This document shows, one piece after another, positions 12,401 through 24,108 of a stretch of DNA of 64,000 nt. Location of the stretch: contig CM114273.1 of assembly GCA_050084515.1 (NCBI GenBank), forward strand, positions 33,790,001 to 33,854,000. The letters run 5' to 3'. The stretch is from Blasia pusilla. Its lineage: Eukaryota; Marchantiophyta; Marchantiopsida; Blasiales. A program made the position numbers and the translations under genes. The notes beneath the pieces were generated by a model that did no database searches, was not told where the DNA came from, and saw nothing but the letters and a program-made list of their open reading frames with translations. Position 1 is the stretch's first letter; each line of letters opens with the position of its first letter.

Positions 12401-14336
12401 TTGCATACCAAATTTGGCATAAAGCCAAGTTCCCCAAGCAGTGGCATCATGCAAGCTAGGGCCAAATATGATTTCTCCGTAACATCTCAAGATTGACTAA
12501 GTGGTACCAGAGAAAAAAAATATTGTGGTGCAAATTTTGAGTACAGATATGTCCTTTTCATGTTGAGCTATGAAGATCAGTTGGAAATCATTGTTAATCA
12601 ATCTTCCTTTGCAAAGGTTGATAATGCCACAATAATTCTGGCACAGAAAATATCAGAATTACTGTGAAACTGAAGTTTGCTTACCAGGAAACAGGGGTTG
12701 GCTGTGCAGTCACCTTGTCTGCCTGCAATTGACAATGACTATAAAATCAGTCACTGATCTTCAGACAAACTTTAAGTGACAAGGAACGTACTGCATCTAC
12801 ATGCTTCATCATACAGTAAGCTAAGGCAAATACCCCTCCTCTGAAGCCTGGCGGTTTGTCGTAGGTTGATTTTCCTGTTATAGAATTGTAGTAATATATT
12901 GCACCATCTGCTGTCTTATGAGCGGTCCAAGCATCCGGTCCTATGGTAGCTTCACTCTTCAAACCATTATTTGATCCATCACTTGACCCATGGTCACCTA
13001 CTGAAAGAGAGTTTAACTGTGGACCTGGGGGTTTTCCATCAAAAGTAGTATCCTTTCCAGGTGGAGATAAAGATGGAGCCCCACCATAAGGTGTGAAATT
13101 ACCCCACATCTTTGCAGACTGACTACCTGCACCTGGTAAAGAAGAAGGATCTCCTACAGATGCATATGGACCAACACCATGAGGTGGCACTTCCCCCCTG
13201 GACATATCTTGAGAGGGAGGACCATTAGGTTGGTGATTGGAGAAAGTCATAGGGTAGTTGGACTGATAGGTCGGATAAGATGAACGTTGTTGCATTTGTA
13301 CACCCACTTGCTGTGGAGGAGGCATCCAGGATCCCATTGGCTGTGGAGGAACTGGAGGGTAGGTCTGATAATGAGCTGGTTGAACCAATGGAGCTGAAGC
13401 AGCTGGTGGTCCAGATTGAGGGGCTCCTGAGACAACAGGGCCAGAGGAAGTCATGGTGGGACGTTGACCCACAGGTGGACCTTCAGTTGGAGTACGACCC
13501 ACCACAGGTGGTGGTGCAGGTGTTGGGGTAGAGCCAGGAGCAGGCGGCTGCCACCGGTTTCCTGGGAAGGATCCCATGGGAGGACCATAAGATGGTAAAG
13601 ATTGCACGGAAGGAGGTGGAGGATAAGGTCCCGATTGCAACATCCCTGTTGTTGAACCCTGCACATTGAGGATTCAAAGAAATATCTTAGTAAGAGTAAT
13701 TGAACAAGACACTTACCATGAGAGGTCTTGGATCAAATTCCAAACTCACAGGCACAACCATCTATGCTCATGGTTTACGCTGGCAATACCACTTGACACT
13801 GAAGTTCAAAGCACACAACATGCACAACCTGAGGAACACCATAAATATGGGGGTTTCAAGACACACTATGAGCCAAAGCATATCAGACACCACACAATTG
13901 TGGAGAAAGATCCACACAAAGTAAACAAGTGATCACGTACATGTCTGCTTAAAGCAACAACAACAGCAAACACCCTCCTGTTAACAAGAAAGACTGTGTT
14001 GAACACAGAGTCTAGTATGGTAGAAAAGCAGTAAAAGCATGCACGCTATGGACATCCTCAAAAAATACTTACTGTGGGCATAGGGAGCGGAGGCTGCATA
14101 GGAACCCCAGATCCAGCCAACTGATTCGGACCCCTGTAAGGCAGAGAAGTGGGGGACTGCACGTAATTGGCTGGTGGGGGTCCAGAAGGTGGTCCATATG
14201 GGGGGCGAGGTTGTCCCTGACCCTGAGTACTATTTGTGCCTGGTGCACCCCAGTGCCCCTGAGGTCCAGCAACAGATGGTTGTTGGACTCCACCTGCTGA
14301 TGGCACTGGCCTTGGCTGCCAGGTAGGAGTTGCCAT
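6458..14336 (-). CDS. PRP40C: PRP40C/TCERG1 (CA150)-like pre-mRNA-processing protein, 13 coding exons
   Basis: WW- and FF-domain scaffold proteins of this family link spliceosome components and the phosphorylated RNA polymerase II tail in the nucleus. My exon model on the minus strand is 14,336-14,073; 13,658-12,834; 12,722-12,685; 12,338-12,260; 11,500-11,051; 10,671-10,588; 10,466-10,326; 9,689-9,583; 8,554-8,431; 8,037-7,894; 7,700-7,551; 7,115-6,993; 6,787-6,458 (stop TAA). All junctions keep phase and give about 952 residues. The N-terminal c.325 residues are rich in Pro, Gly and Gln. WW1 lies at about 328-360 (DAWTAHKTADGAIYYYNS) and WW2 at about 381-409 (TDWALVTTNDGKKYFYN, then TSWQVP). 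An acidic SSSESEEEE stretch sits near 535. Tandem FF repeats follow from 553, opening with GVAPFSKWEKELPKI. This layout matches plant PRP40C and animal TCERG1 rather than PRP40A/B. Intron 10 (7,893-7,701) starts with GC instead of GT and ends at a tandem CAG acceptor. The ATG chosen is the first after the leader splice site. Confidence 0.93.
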
Positions 14337-15640
14337 TTTTTAGACCTGCACAAAAAACGCTGCGAAGTGAATTTCAAGTATCTCCTTCAATAAGACAGCA
14401 TTGTTTGTAACGACGTAGTTCAATTCTGTTGAGACTCAACAAGATAATTTCAGTCCTAGACAGTGTGATTCAGAATCCTCCAGTCCAGGTATGGCCCCTT
14501 TAACTCAAGCTTCTACAAGAGTAACAACATCAAGTCAAACCCTGATGCCCATCCCAGCAGATCAGTTCCCCGGATGATAAGTTGCTTGAAGGATCTACAA
14601 TCTACTAGGAGTATACCAAACTCTTCTCAGTGGGGAAGTTGTATTAAGACCAATCAACAGCAGGTTGTAAGCATCCCGTGACTCTAGATGTTGCAGAAAC
14701 AACATATGTAGTAAAAGTGGGAATATCATCCAATTCCAAGCCTTGGTAAGAACTTCAACCTAAGGTCTAGACTTGCTCTATCGGCAGACTTCATCAAACA
14801 ATTCTGCGCTGTCTCAGTAAGAGCGGAAGTGGAATCTTAAACCTTACTGCATGATAGGAGAAGTGCGTGATAACTACAAAAATCCAAACTGCATGGACAA
14901 CACAAATCCTTATAGCGCTAGAACCAGATCTTAATACAAATCTTAAAACAATTGTCCACAATTGATGGTTTCCCTCATTACACAGGTGAGGCAAGGTCAA
15001 ACAATTTTCAGCACAGCAAACGCTGAAATGCAATGACGGATTTCAACTAGAGATACGAGTGCAGAAAACTGGACGCAGTGTCATTTCCGTTGATTTGCAG
15101 AGATCAGAGGTTGCAACTAATCGTAAGTTAAAGAGAGTTGAATTATAGTACAAGGAGGCAAAACCCTCGGCCACCCAAGACACTTTCCAGAATCAATTAA
15201 GAGCATTAAAAATTTTAAGAGATCGCTGGTTGGACAACACCGTGTTATCTTCGCAGGAAACAATCTGACAGGAAAAACGCAAAATTATCTAACCTCAAGA
15301 CGAACGAAGAGGCTCGTAAGTCGTGAATACTCGAAAATCAAAAATTCGCACTGTACGTATCGAAAGCTTCTGAGGGAATGACGACGACAGAACTGGTAAT
15401 TACACTTCTGCTACAAACTTTTAATGAACAATGAGATCCCAGTTTCCTTCCGCAACTACGCGCTTCTCTCTTTCTCTATATCTCTCCATTATTCACAACA
15501 TACGCAACACACACACGCTCTCTCTAGGTCAATCCACATAGAACACCTTCACTAACCTGTCAGTCTCTGGCAGCGAAGCTGCGATCTCACGACCACGATA
15601 CGAGCTCACGCCGCGCATACAAATGTCAGTTTACCGCAAC
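14337..15640 (-). promoter_or_regulatory. 5' leader and leader intron of the PRP40C-like gene
   Basis: On the minus strand, TTGTGCAG immediately precedes a short tract leading to the ATG at 14,336, which is a good 3' splice site in the 5' UTR at about 14,346. A matching donor, GACAG followed by GTTAGTG, lies near 15,555. This implies a non-coding first exon upstream of 15,555 and a leader intron of about 1.2 kb. No other open frame with domain content lies here. A CT and CA simple-sequence tract occurs near 15,465-15,530, on the promoter-proximal side. Confidence 0.5.
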
Positions 15641-17199
15641 TTCGCTCCGTCAATACATCCTACGACCCGCATAGTGCCTCCTACTCGCCAAAATTTCCAC
15701 AGAAAATCGACGCTCTCGGTCTCCGTCACATGTTGGTGCACTCTGCAAGAAATGCGCGACAACTTCTTTGTGCCATCGCTCCAGCAAAGCAACCCTAGTC
15801 ACGACAAACGGACGCAGGGAAAGAGGAGGCGAACTACAGAGATTGAGAGAGGATCACATTTCTTCGCTAAAGTGCGAGGAACAAATAGACGAAATGTTTC
15901 CAGTTCCGTTATGCACTAAGTGCCCATTACTGTTAATCACCTTCGCTAATCTCTCATTATTTCACCCGTCAACAAGAAATTACGGATTCCCTTATACACC
16001 AACTCGATACCGCGGGCGTGTCAAACTACTACTAGGAAGGAAGGAAATCATACGATGCATGTGGTCCACCTAACTTTTCGGAATTCGTTTGTGATTGAGA
16101 AATGATTCCTAAATTTTACATAAGGCTTTTTCACTCATCTTCACATGATTATACTTCGAAATTTTCGATCCCATTAAAATTGATGTTTTTTAAACATCAA
16201 TTTTAGTTAAACACATCCATTACAAAAGTATATAGATGATTCTTTTTGGTAGCTTCTCTCTCTCTTGTATGTACCCAAATTAAAGGCATGGAAAGCATTT
16301 CTTCCTTTGCTGGGTTCTCAAGAAATATCTAATCATCAACTTTCTCATACTAGACTTTCATCACCACATTTATTGTGTTTTATACATCCAACTAGGAATC
16401 TTTCATATTAGATTTCCATGGCCAAAAAGATACCATAAAAAATTTCCAATTGATGTTTTCATATCAAATTATCATCAACAAGATTTATCACGCATCTACT
16501 CTTTCAAACACCACTATTGCATGTCATCGAATTTTGCTTTCAATGGGCCACACTCATGTCTCTACACCCAAACACACTCATATTAGCCACTTTTTTGCTC
16601 GATTTTGGGTCAACCAACCTTGTGCCTCCGAATTCTAGTTTTCATATTATCCCTTGAGCTCAAGAATCCTAAATGGATCACATGCCAATCTCACCCCTCA
16701 CTCCCCAATACGAGACTTGGAATATGCTTACTTAATAGTTTAGGGACCTGAAATGATGCTAGCGCCTCTGGCCCTATTAACTAGCAAGTAGACCTTGCAC
16801 AAGACTGGAACTAAAACTCAATCTATGAGCCTTGGATCAAAATCCAAGGTTAGGATCCAAAAACTGGACTACATTCACTTGGCTTGGTATCGAAACCCAA
16901 TGTTTATCTTTCAATCCATCACATGTCCTTGGATCAACCTGTGCGATTCTCGAGGCGTGGTTTAGGCTCCAAATTCCCTTGGAGACCCTCCCTCTTCTAT
17001 CTACTTCTAGAGATATTTGTCCCCTCCTTCTTCCAAAGAATCCTCCTTGGGCGCTCCTTAGTGTCCTTAACTGAATCTATCGTTTGAAAAAGTCTAGGTT
17101 TGTTTGAAGAGTTTTGCTTGAGCCATTGTTTGAATCTTTAGTGTGTTGGAATTAGCTCTTCATAATATTTCCAACATCATCGTATTCATCCCAAATGCA
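15641..17199. other. Intergenic; likely promoter side of the PRP40C-like gene
   Basis: No gene found. The part next to 15,640 should hold the promoter of the minus-strand gene, but I see no distinct TATA element that I would trust. A perfect hairpin lies at 16,176-16,204, with arms AAAATTGATGTTT and AAACATCAATTTT around a TTT loop. Confidence 0.35.
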
Positions 17200-17505
17200 T
17201 CTAGGGTATAACCGCCATGATGTCAAACGGAGAAGGCCACCAAACAATCAACCATATGCCATGCTAAGTACAACCTCATCGAAGTCTAATTGTTGTGGGA
17301 CTTGAGCTCTTCTCAAGTTCCACCATGTTTGAGGTTATTTCTCTCTCGGTTCACAACGATTATCATGCAAGATGCCCCTTAGGCGCGCCTCTCATTTCTA
17401 TAACTCATGTCTAGCTCATGAGACTCTGACGTGTTTCCATTCTAGTGTGATCTCACTACAATTTTGATGTTTCATGTTGGCCTATGTCTAGTTATGAGGG
17501 TTGCA
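17200..17505 (+). repeat. Dispersed repeat copy 2, unclassified
   Basis: Second member of the repeat at 1,880-2,165, in the same orientation, diverged but with the same order of blocks (GTGGGACTTGAGCTCTTCT, ATAACTCATGT, CTCATGAGACTC, GATGTTTCATGTTGGC). Non-coding. The interval from 17,506 to 17,949 shows nothing further. Confidence 0.55.
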
Positions 17506-17949
17506 AAAAAAAATAGCAAGACAATAAACTTTTTATATCATAGTTTTGTTGTTAAAAACTGATTGCCAAAAGTAGTCAACCAATGAAATTTTATATCATA
17601 TGTCTATGACCAAAAATATCTTCTAGAAATATTTTACCACATATAATCACAAAAACATCTATCAGAAATGGCCTTTAGGAAAAAAATCCACAAAGAGCCT
17701 CTTGTTGTGTGCATTCACTTCCATACACAATCTACATTATTGATTATATCCACACCACATATACTATGGACCTTAACACCCATTGAAGAAGTTCATACAC
17801 ACATATACATGAAGATAACATAATAAAAGTAGTAGGCACAACCAACTCCATTCTTAATGATACATATTGTCATCAAGCCACATCCATCCATTTGGTGAGG
17901 AAATGGGCATCGGGAATTATCTCCTTACCTTATATATCCTTGGGAAGAG

Positions 17950-18722
17950 TGTCACATCTTAGTTAACCGATAGATAGAGTTCTATCGTGTTGACAACATA
18001 GAGGATCAATGAGTTGTTTGGGTGTAACTTCATCATGAGGTGTCTAATGAGGTTGACGATGGGTCCGTTATATCGGGAATGTCGTTTCTAGCGATTTCCC
18101 TATTTTGGTGTTTGTCAACAAGATAACTTGTTGACAAAGTCATGGGTAACGTGTGCATGTAAGTTATTGTTGGAAAGGCTATTTTTGGGGAAAGAGCCAA
18201 ATCCTAAGGCTATAAGAGAGCGAGAGATGGCTTTCTCAAGCCAGTTGTCTCATATTGGACCTTTGGAGTGTGGAAAACTGCTAAAGAAGCATAACTGGTG
18301 GGAAACGGCTCTCACACTCACACACCACCATGGAGAACGAAATTTGCAATGAGATAATGAGTGGAGGCTGATCCCCTTCTCAATTATAGGGGGTATATAC
18401 AAGCAACCCTAACCCTATCCTTAACCATAGTCTCGAGTTAGACTAATTGTGATTACCTAACCCTAGTTAAGATAATTGCGCTTAACTGATAATTGCCAAG
18501 ATTATGCTTCCCTACTTCGTGTGAGTACCAAATGTAGAGTTCATGTGTCTCAAGAGTTTGACTGTAACTCAATCTTCAATATGGAGCACCTCTCTTGCTT
18601 TGTGTCTAGTAGAAACTAGGGTGCTAGCATCTGGATTCCCTCATAGCAGAGGATGAATGTGGCTTTATATGCCGATGTAGATTTGAGAGTGGAGTTAGCC
18701 ATATAAGTTATTTTTATTCTGA
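17950..18722 (+). mobile_element. Gypsy copy G1, 5' LTR body (split by a solo copia LTR)
   Basis: The segment starts at a clear TGTCACATCT terminus at 17,950, preceded by unrelated DNA. It aligns with the G2/G3 LTR at 32,718-33,110 and the G3 3' LTR at 36,399-36,850. A TATA-like TATAAG lies at 18,211-18,216, at the position of TATATAA in the G3 LTR. The LTR is interrupted at 18,269-18,581 by a copia solo LTR and then resumes with GGAGCACCTCTCTTGC. Similarity to the other LTRs ends near 18,722. Confidence 0.8.
18269..18581 (-). mobile_element. Solo Ty1/copia LTR nested in the G1 LTR, with 5-bp target duplication
   Basis: This 313-bp insertion matches the partial LTR of the copia element at 28,794-29,003. 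It is flanked by the direct repeat TGGAG (18,264-18,268 and 18,582-18,586). Removing it and one TGGAG restores the gypsy LTR sequence seen at 33,035-33,050. A 5-bp duplication is normal for copia integration. The missing internal region indicates LTR-LTR recombination after insertion. Its orientation is inferred from the copia element, where the LTR end abuts the primer site. Confidence 0.85.
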
Positions 18723-20908
18723 TTTATATAAGAAAGATGCGAGGGGGCAGGGGGAATTCGTTGTTTGTAGGTAGGCAAATATGTTAACTCTATGGGGAGT
18801 CCTTGGAGATATGGTGTTTGTGCCACTTTTTTGATTTTCAAGTGGAACATCATGCACGGAAAGGCTGCCCATTTCTCTCACGTTTCTTTGGTATGGACTG
18901 ACGTAGGGCAGAAGTAGAGTGTGGAGGAGTGACGTTCATGTGTAGCGTAGAGTATGACGTCGGATGTATGCAAGTGATTGTCACAAAAGGCAAGAGTGAA
19001 AGAGAGGGAAAACTTTAGGTCACATAGGTGCCGTGAAGGGGGCTATTAAGTAAAGGTGGCTAAGGGCTAGGGCGCAGCCGAAAACATTAGGTCAGTTGGG
19101 ATATGTAGTTGTTTGGCTCCACAAGAAGCTAGGGGTGGCGCAAATATACATGAGTCATGCATAGGGACACCTAAGCTAGCTATTAAGGCAACCGTAAAGT
19201 AGCGTAGGTGAAGGTGTAGAGGTAGTATATGGCCAAGTATAGCCGTAAGGGAGAGTCATGGAAGCTATGACCCGAGCGGATAGCCGTAGAGGGATGGGTG
19301 TCGCGCCAGGTAGGAGGGAGTAGGAATGGGCCGCACTTGGGCATAGAAAGATGTAGCTTGACGTAGGTAGAGTTGTGGGGCTAGACAGACTTAATAGGGA
19401 GCTCCAAGAAGTGAGGAGCTAGGTAGGAGGAAATTAAGGCAACGACAAGCTCCATAGGGAGGTGCACCAAGGAGTGCGCCGTGTGTAGGTAGCCATGGTG
19501 TTGGGGGGGGGCTCCATAGGGAGTTGAGCCATGTACACATTAGGGCATCTCATTTAGAGGACGTAAACTTTTTGACGTACTTAAAGCTCTTGACCATAAA
19601 GTAGGGACGGTTTCCATTTATGTCCGAGGAACCTCAATCTTGATAGATTTTGTAACTTGGAGGGCCTGCGAGTTAAAAATACGCAAATATATCTTGGACG
19701 TCCGGCCTTAGGAGGTGAGCATCCACCTTTGACGGTACCCCGCACCCAAGCACGAAATTTGGCCATGTATAGAATTATGGCTTCGTACGTCCGAGCCTAA
19801 GATACATTTTTGAGACGCCCTATTAATACATGGAGGTAAGAGCCATTACAAGAGTTCTAGGTGCACACATGTTAGCAAGGAGGGCTAGGGAGGTACATGA
19901 GAGGAAGGAAAGAGTTAATCCCAAGAAGGCACATACGGTTAAAGAAAGCATATTCACATCAGGTTTGAGGGAGTCGCAAGCTCGGAGAAAAGAGTAGGAG
20001 CCGAGGCAAGAGAAGGAACTGGGATGCAAGGTCGCATCCATAAGGATGGATGCGTGGGTAGAAGGAGTGAAGGAAAAGCATACGCCATAGAAGGAGTCGA
20101 AAATGCGACAATGCTAAACGACAAAAGTCAAGTGCCGGGCTGGATGTAGACACATGATAGCCATGGTAGGCCGCATGGATGTGAAAAGGTTGATACACAA
20201 TTGAGTGAGGCTACATAGTAGGGCAGTCCAAACATGATATCATATCTACATGGTTGGGACCTCTCTCGCTGGTCGGGCACCCCGGGCCTCTTCCCTCTCG
20301 GGTTGAGAGTCATCTCCTGTTGGTCGAGAGCTAAAGTAAAAAAATGGGCTACGTAGCCGATCGGGGGTTATGGGTTTGCTAGCCATTGAGAGTGGTCGAT
20401 TGATTGTTCGAATTGCTAGTACTCTCTTGATGAGTGTCCAGATGGATGGACCACAACGCGAGATTGTGACGGAGTGCTAGGGTTGGAGACACACACATTG
20501 ATGCCGATAGGTAGTCCGTATGTGTTGAAGGGAGGTTTGATGTGTTGTTTGAGGAGATTGCCATGCCTTAGAGGTTGCCGCACCACATGGAGCAGACATT
20601 ATTGACCATGATGTAGAATGATGGCGTGCGTGTTTAGTTTACCCATTCGAGTTTCTTTTCTTGCACTTATCTCATGTCATTGAGGGTGACAATTATCGGG
20701 TAGAGCTTAGGCTAGATGGATGTAGCGATGGTGTTGAGTGTAGACTCCTTGCATGTATAGCATATTTGTGGATATAGGGAGGTGTCACGTCTTTTAGGAT
20801 AGCTTGGTGAGATCTAGTAGCGCGCCTTTCGCGAGTAGTGGAGGATAGGCTGAGGAGGTCGAGAATGACCTACTGAGGCCCCATGAAATTTGAGAGAGTA
20901 GATTTCCC
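18723..20908. other. Unexplained purine-rich block inside G1
   Basis: This 2.2-kb stretch lies between two segments that match the family LTR and leader, yet has no counterpart in G3 or G4. The plus strand is purine-rich with recurring short motifs such as CTCCATAGGGAG and TAGGTAGGA. Short minus-strand open frames around 19,581-20,564 show no domain. It may be an insertion in the G1 LTR, or a segment of the LTR lost from the other copies. I see no gene. Confidence 0.35.
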
Positions 20909-21262
20909 CTTCGTTTCGGCTCATTTGGAGTCATATTGAGGAACTTACTATTTTAGGTAAGTACTATTTTGAATATATGGTCAAATTTAGATTTTTGGTA
21001 AGTGACCCTTGATCTTCTATGTCAGGTCAAGAGCCAAGGAGGTGACTTGGGAGCATAGTTTGCCATGGAGAGATCTTGGGAGCTCATTCTCTCTTTGTTG
21101 AACATCTTGGCATGAGGCGGCGGAACTCTGGTCTTGCTTGCATTGTGTGTGTAATCCAAGCCGTTCATTAGGAGAGTGGGTTTGGTTTGACATTGAGAGA
21201 GACATGTGAGATTGCACTCTCACATGTATCTCTCATGCAACTGCTTGACATGGATTTTCAAC
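20909..21262 (+). mobile_element. Gypsy G1 distal LTR or leader segment
   Basis: Aligns closely with 29,004-29,350 of copy G2, sharing CGTTTCGGCTCATTTGGAG, the AGGTCAAGAGCCAAGGAGG block and the GGTTTGACATTGAGAGAG block. In G2 this sequence leads into the LTR terminus and leader. In G1 it runs directly into the end of the pol leader region at 21,263, so leader, gag, protease and methyltransferase have all been deleted from G1. Confidence 0.7.
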
Positions 21263-23775
21263 TTAGGAATAGTTGAGCAACGTCGTTTGAGGATGCGACA
21301 GATCACAGTAGTTGCGTTGGTGAACCCCATGCCTACCGAGACGGTTAAGGCAGTGGCTGGGGGCGAGACCTAAGGAGATCCACACACCAAGGGTGATTGG
21401 GAGAGACATCCTTGGACTTCTTGGGAAGTTTTGCAGGTACGCCATGAGATGGTAGCCATAGCATCGAGCGTGGTTCCGGGTACTACAAATGGAGATCCGA
21501 TTTTGCAGTTGGCTATGGGGGAGGAGTCGACTTTTGTTGTCCGAGATGGGGTTGCACCGTAGCAACCACCAACACCCACGCCAAAGAGTCCTACCGTAGT
21601 CACGATGGAGATTGGGTAGCCAGATATGGGCCCTAAGTTGATAGGAGGAGAGCGGCGCAGGATATACCAGTTCCTTAGGAGTTATAGGAGTTGTTTTGCA
21701 TTTAGCATGCATGATTTGGGTACATTGAAGAGTCCAGGATTTGCATTGAGTTGTCGAGGGACACGCCAATCTTCCTATGACCCTACAGGTATAGTGACAT
21801 GGAGAGGGCTCTAATTCAAAGTAGGACTAGTGGAGATGTCGCATTGGGAGTATGCATCTGCCACTGTCATGCCCGCCAAGAAGGATGTGCATGGCAACTG
21901 GACGGATAGACGGATGTGTGGAGATTACCAACTTATCAATCGGCAGACGAAGTCCGATAGGTATGCCATGCCCATCCCTAAGGAGATCTTTGATGCGATT
22001 GGGCATGCAAAGGTCTTTAGTTCATTGGATTTGCAAGCCGGATACCATCAATTGCCTATCAGATTGGAGGACAGGCATAAGACGAAATTTTGGGGCATGG
22101 ATCCTCACGGGAAGGATTATTTGTACCAATGGCGGTTCTTACCATTCGGGTTAAAGAACACCCGGTTGAGTTTCAGAGGGTCATGGATAGGATCTTGGCA
22201 AGTCTGGATTTTGCTAGATGTTATATTTATGACATCGTAATCTTTAGTGCCACGATTGAGGAGCATGAGCGATATCTAGAGGAGGGGACGTCCTTTCTAG
22301 TTGCATACTGATTGGAGCATGTTGGGGCTTGGAGCCATGCTCACCCAACACGACGATGATGGCTTATGCTAGTCGCTCGAATAATGCTGCAGAGGCGAAG
22401 TTTAGCTTGTATGAGGATGAGTGATTGGCTGTAGTGTGGGCTGTTGCACATTTCAGATGTTATTTATTCAGAAATTCCCTTACCATCATTACTGATCATT
22501 TGCAACTTAAGTGGTTGATAGAGTATGACAAGCTTACAGGAAAGCTTGCGAGGTGGGCTCTTTTGTTGCAGGAGTATGACTTCCAGGTGGTGCATAGACC
22601 TGGGACGGTCAACCAGGATGCAAATAGTTTGAGCGGTAACCCATGCGCGAGTCAGCGAGATGCAATTGGAGCTCGTTGGCATGGTGAGAGTAATGATGAG
22701 TTGGTGCCAGAATGGCATGCATCAACCTATTTGGGCTTGTTGGCTATGGAGAGCCAGATTGTTGACACTTCAATGGCGAGGTCTGATGGAAAGTCCTTAG
22801 ATCTAGAGGCCGGTGAGGAGACGACAGGTGACCGAGACATTCACGACGATGAAGTGGTCTTGGAGTACCTGCGTACTAGCAGCGTCGCGAGCACTATGGG
22901 TGTTAGAGAGCAGGATCGGATCCTCCAACGAGCCAGATGGTTCCAATGGGAGGGGATACATGTGATGCGAATGTGGGAGGATGGTAGAGTGCATGTAGTG
23001 CCTCATCCTTCGCAGAGAGCACATTTGATGTGTCATGCCGATGAGGAGTTGGGTCATTTTGGAGTGAAGCGGAGGTCCAACTTGCTCCAGATTCAGTATT
23101 GATGGCGAAGCATGCAGATTGACGTTCAACAGTCTCCTGCCAGATGTATGATGTGTGATCGAGTCCGAACATTGTTCAATGCTTCAACTCCATAGTTGCA
23201 TCCACTTCCGATCATGGGTTTAGGTTAAAGATAGAGTTTGGATTTTGCATAACCTTTGCCTTTGATGGAGCGCCATAGTCGTTATATATTGGTGATGGCC
23301 AAGCATTTCGAAGTGGATAGAGTTGGTTGCATTGCTTGCGGTGAAGAGAGGTTTACGCAAGTATGGCTTGCAGAAAGGTCACCTAGGAGATTAGGACCTT
23401 CAGTTTCCGTGGTTGGCAATGGGATACAGATTCAGCAGGCACGCATCCTTAACGTCTTTCTCATCTTACTTGTTGCTTTATGGCCGTGAGCCAGATTTAC
23501 CTACGGCCATTCGTCAAGATGTTGGTGAGGTGTTGAACCTTGATGATCCTGGTGTATGGATGCAAGCATGTTCTAAGAGGGCTGAGTTGTTTTGGAGAGT
23601 GATGCCCATGGCGTTTGAGAACTCAACGATTGCGCAACATCGGGATACGTTGAGGTATGCGACTATTCGGGGAGGTGGTTATCGACCTACTATCCACAGG
23701 TTTCATCAAGGAGACTATGTCTACTTACAGCAAATGACACCCACGACGTTGGATGTGACTACAGGGCGCACTAGC
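21263..23775 (+). pseudogene. Gypsy copy G1 pol remnant: reverse transcriptase, RNase H, integrase fragments
   Basis: Ty3/gypsy polymerase remnant. The RT N-terminal part is open at 21,830-22,240, with the conserved fingers and palm residues (MCGDYQLINRQTKSDRYAMP, FSSLDLQAGYHQ, LPFGLKNT). The catalytic region near 22,225 reads YIYDIVIFS in place of the YIDD-type motif. RT thumb sequence is then deleted, and RNase H resumes at 22,425 (MAVVWAVAHFRCYLF, ITDHLQLKWL). The integrase zinc region follows near 23,030-23,100 (CHADEELGHFGVKR). The integrase core is largely deleted, and the C-terminal part resumes at 23,413-23,775. Stops and deletions make it non-functional. It is closest in sequence to G4 at 55,400-58,050. 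Confidence 0.88.
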
Positions 23776-24080
23776 CGTCAAGAAGGTGACATGGCGCATA
23801 GTTATGCACATGATCCTTCCAAACCATATCATCACGTCCCTCCAATAAGAGAACACCAGATGGAAAAATCTCATGACCCCTTTAGATAGTGCACCCTGTA
23901 GTCACATCCAACGTCGTGGGTGTCGTTTGCTGTAAGTAGACATAGTCTCCTTGATGAAACCTCTGGATAGTAGGTCGATAACCACCTCCCCGAATAGTCG
24001 CATACCTCAACGTATCCCAATGCTGCGCAATCGTTGAGTTCTCAAACGCCATGGGCATCACTCTCCAAAACAACTCAGCC
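23776..24080 (-). pseudogene. Inverted fragment of a gypsy integrase C-terminus
   Basis: On the minus strand this encodes the same integrase C-terminal region as 23,577-23,775 on the plus strand (FWRVMPMAFENSTIAQH and GGGYRPTIQRFHQGDYVY on both), so the two form a large inverted repeat. The inverted fragment also includes the next downstream part (VWKDHVHN, minus strand, about 23,790-23,870). It ends at 24,080 directly against telomere-type repeats. It must be a separate fragment joined tail to tail with G1. Confidence 0.85.
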
Positions 24081-24108
24081 CCCTAAACCCTAAACCCTAA
24101 ACCCTAAA
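24081..24108. repeat. Interstitial telomere-type repeat, (CCCTAAA)x4
   Basis: Four perfect units of the Arabidopsis-type telomere repeat, 28 bp, lie exactly at the junction between the inverted gypsy fragment (ending at 24,080) and the 3' end of the copia element. The copia 3' LTR that should follow its polypurine tract is missing. The position suggests sequence added during break repair. Confidence 0.95.

Noticed and set aside
13280-13677. Open frames on both strands around the large Pro-rich exon
   Set aside because: They are shadows of PRP40C-like exon 2. The exon frame is fixed by splice phase and the WW domain.
19581-20564. Series of minus-strand frames of 60-80 codons
   Set aside because: No domain, no continuity between frames, and biased composition of the region explains their openness.
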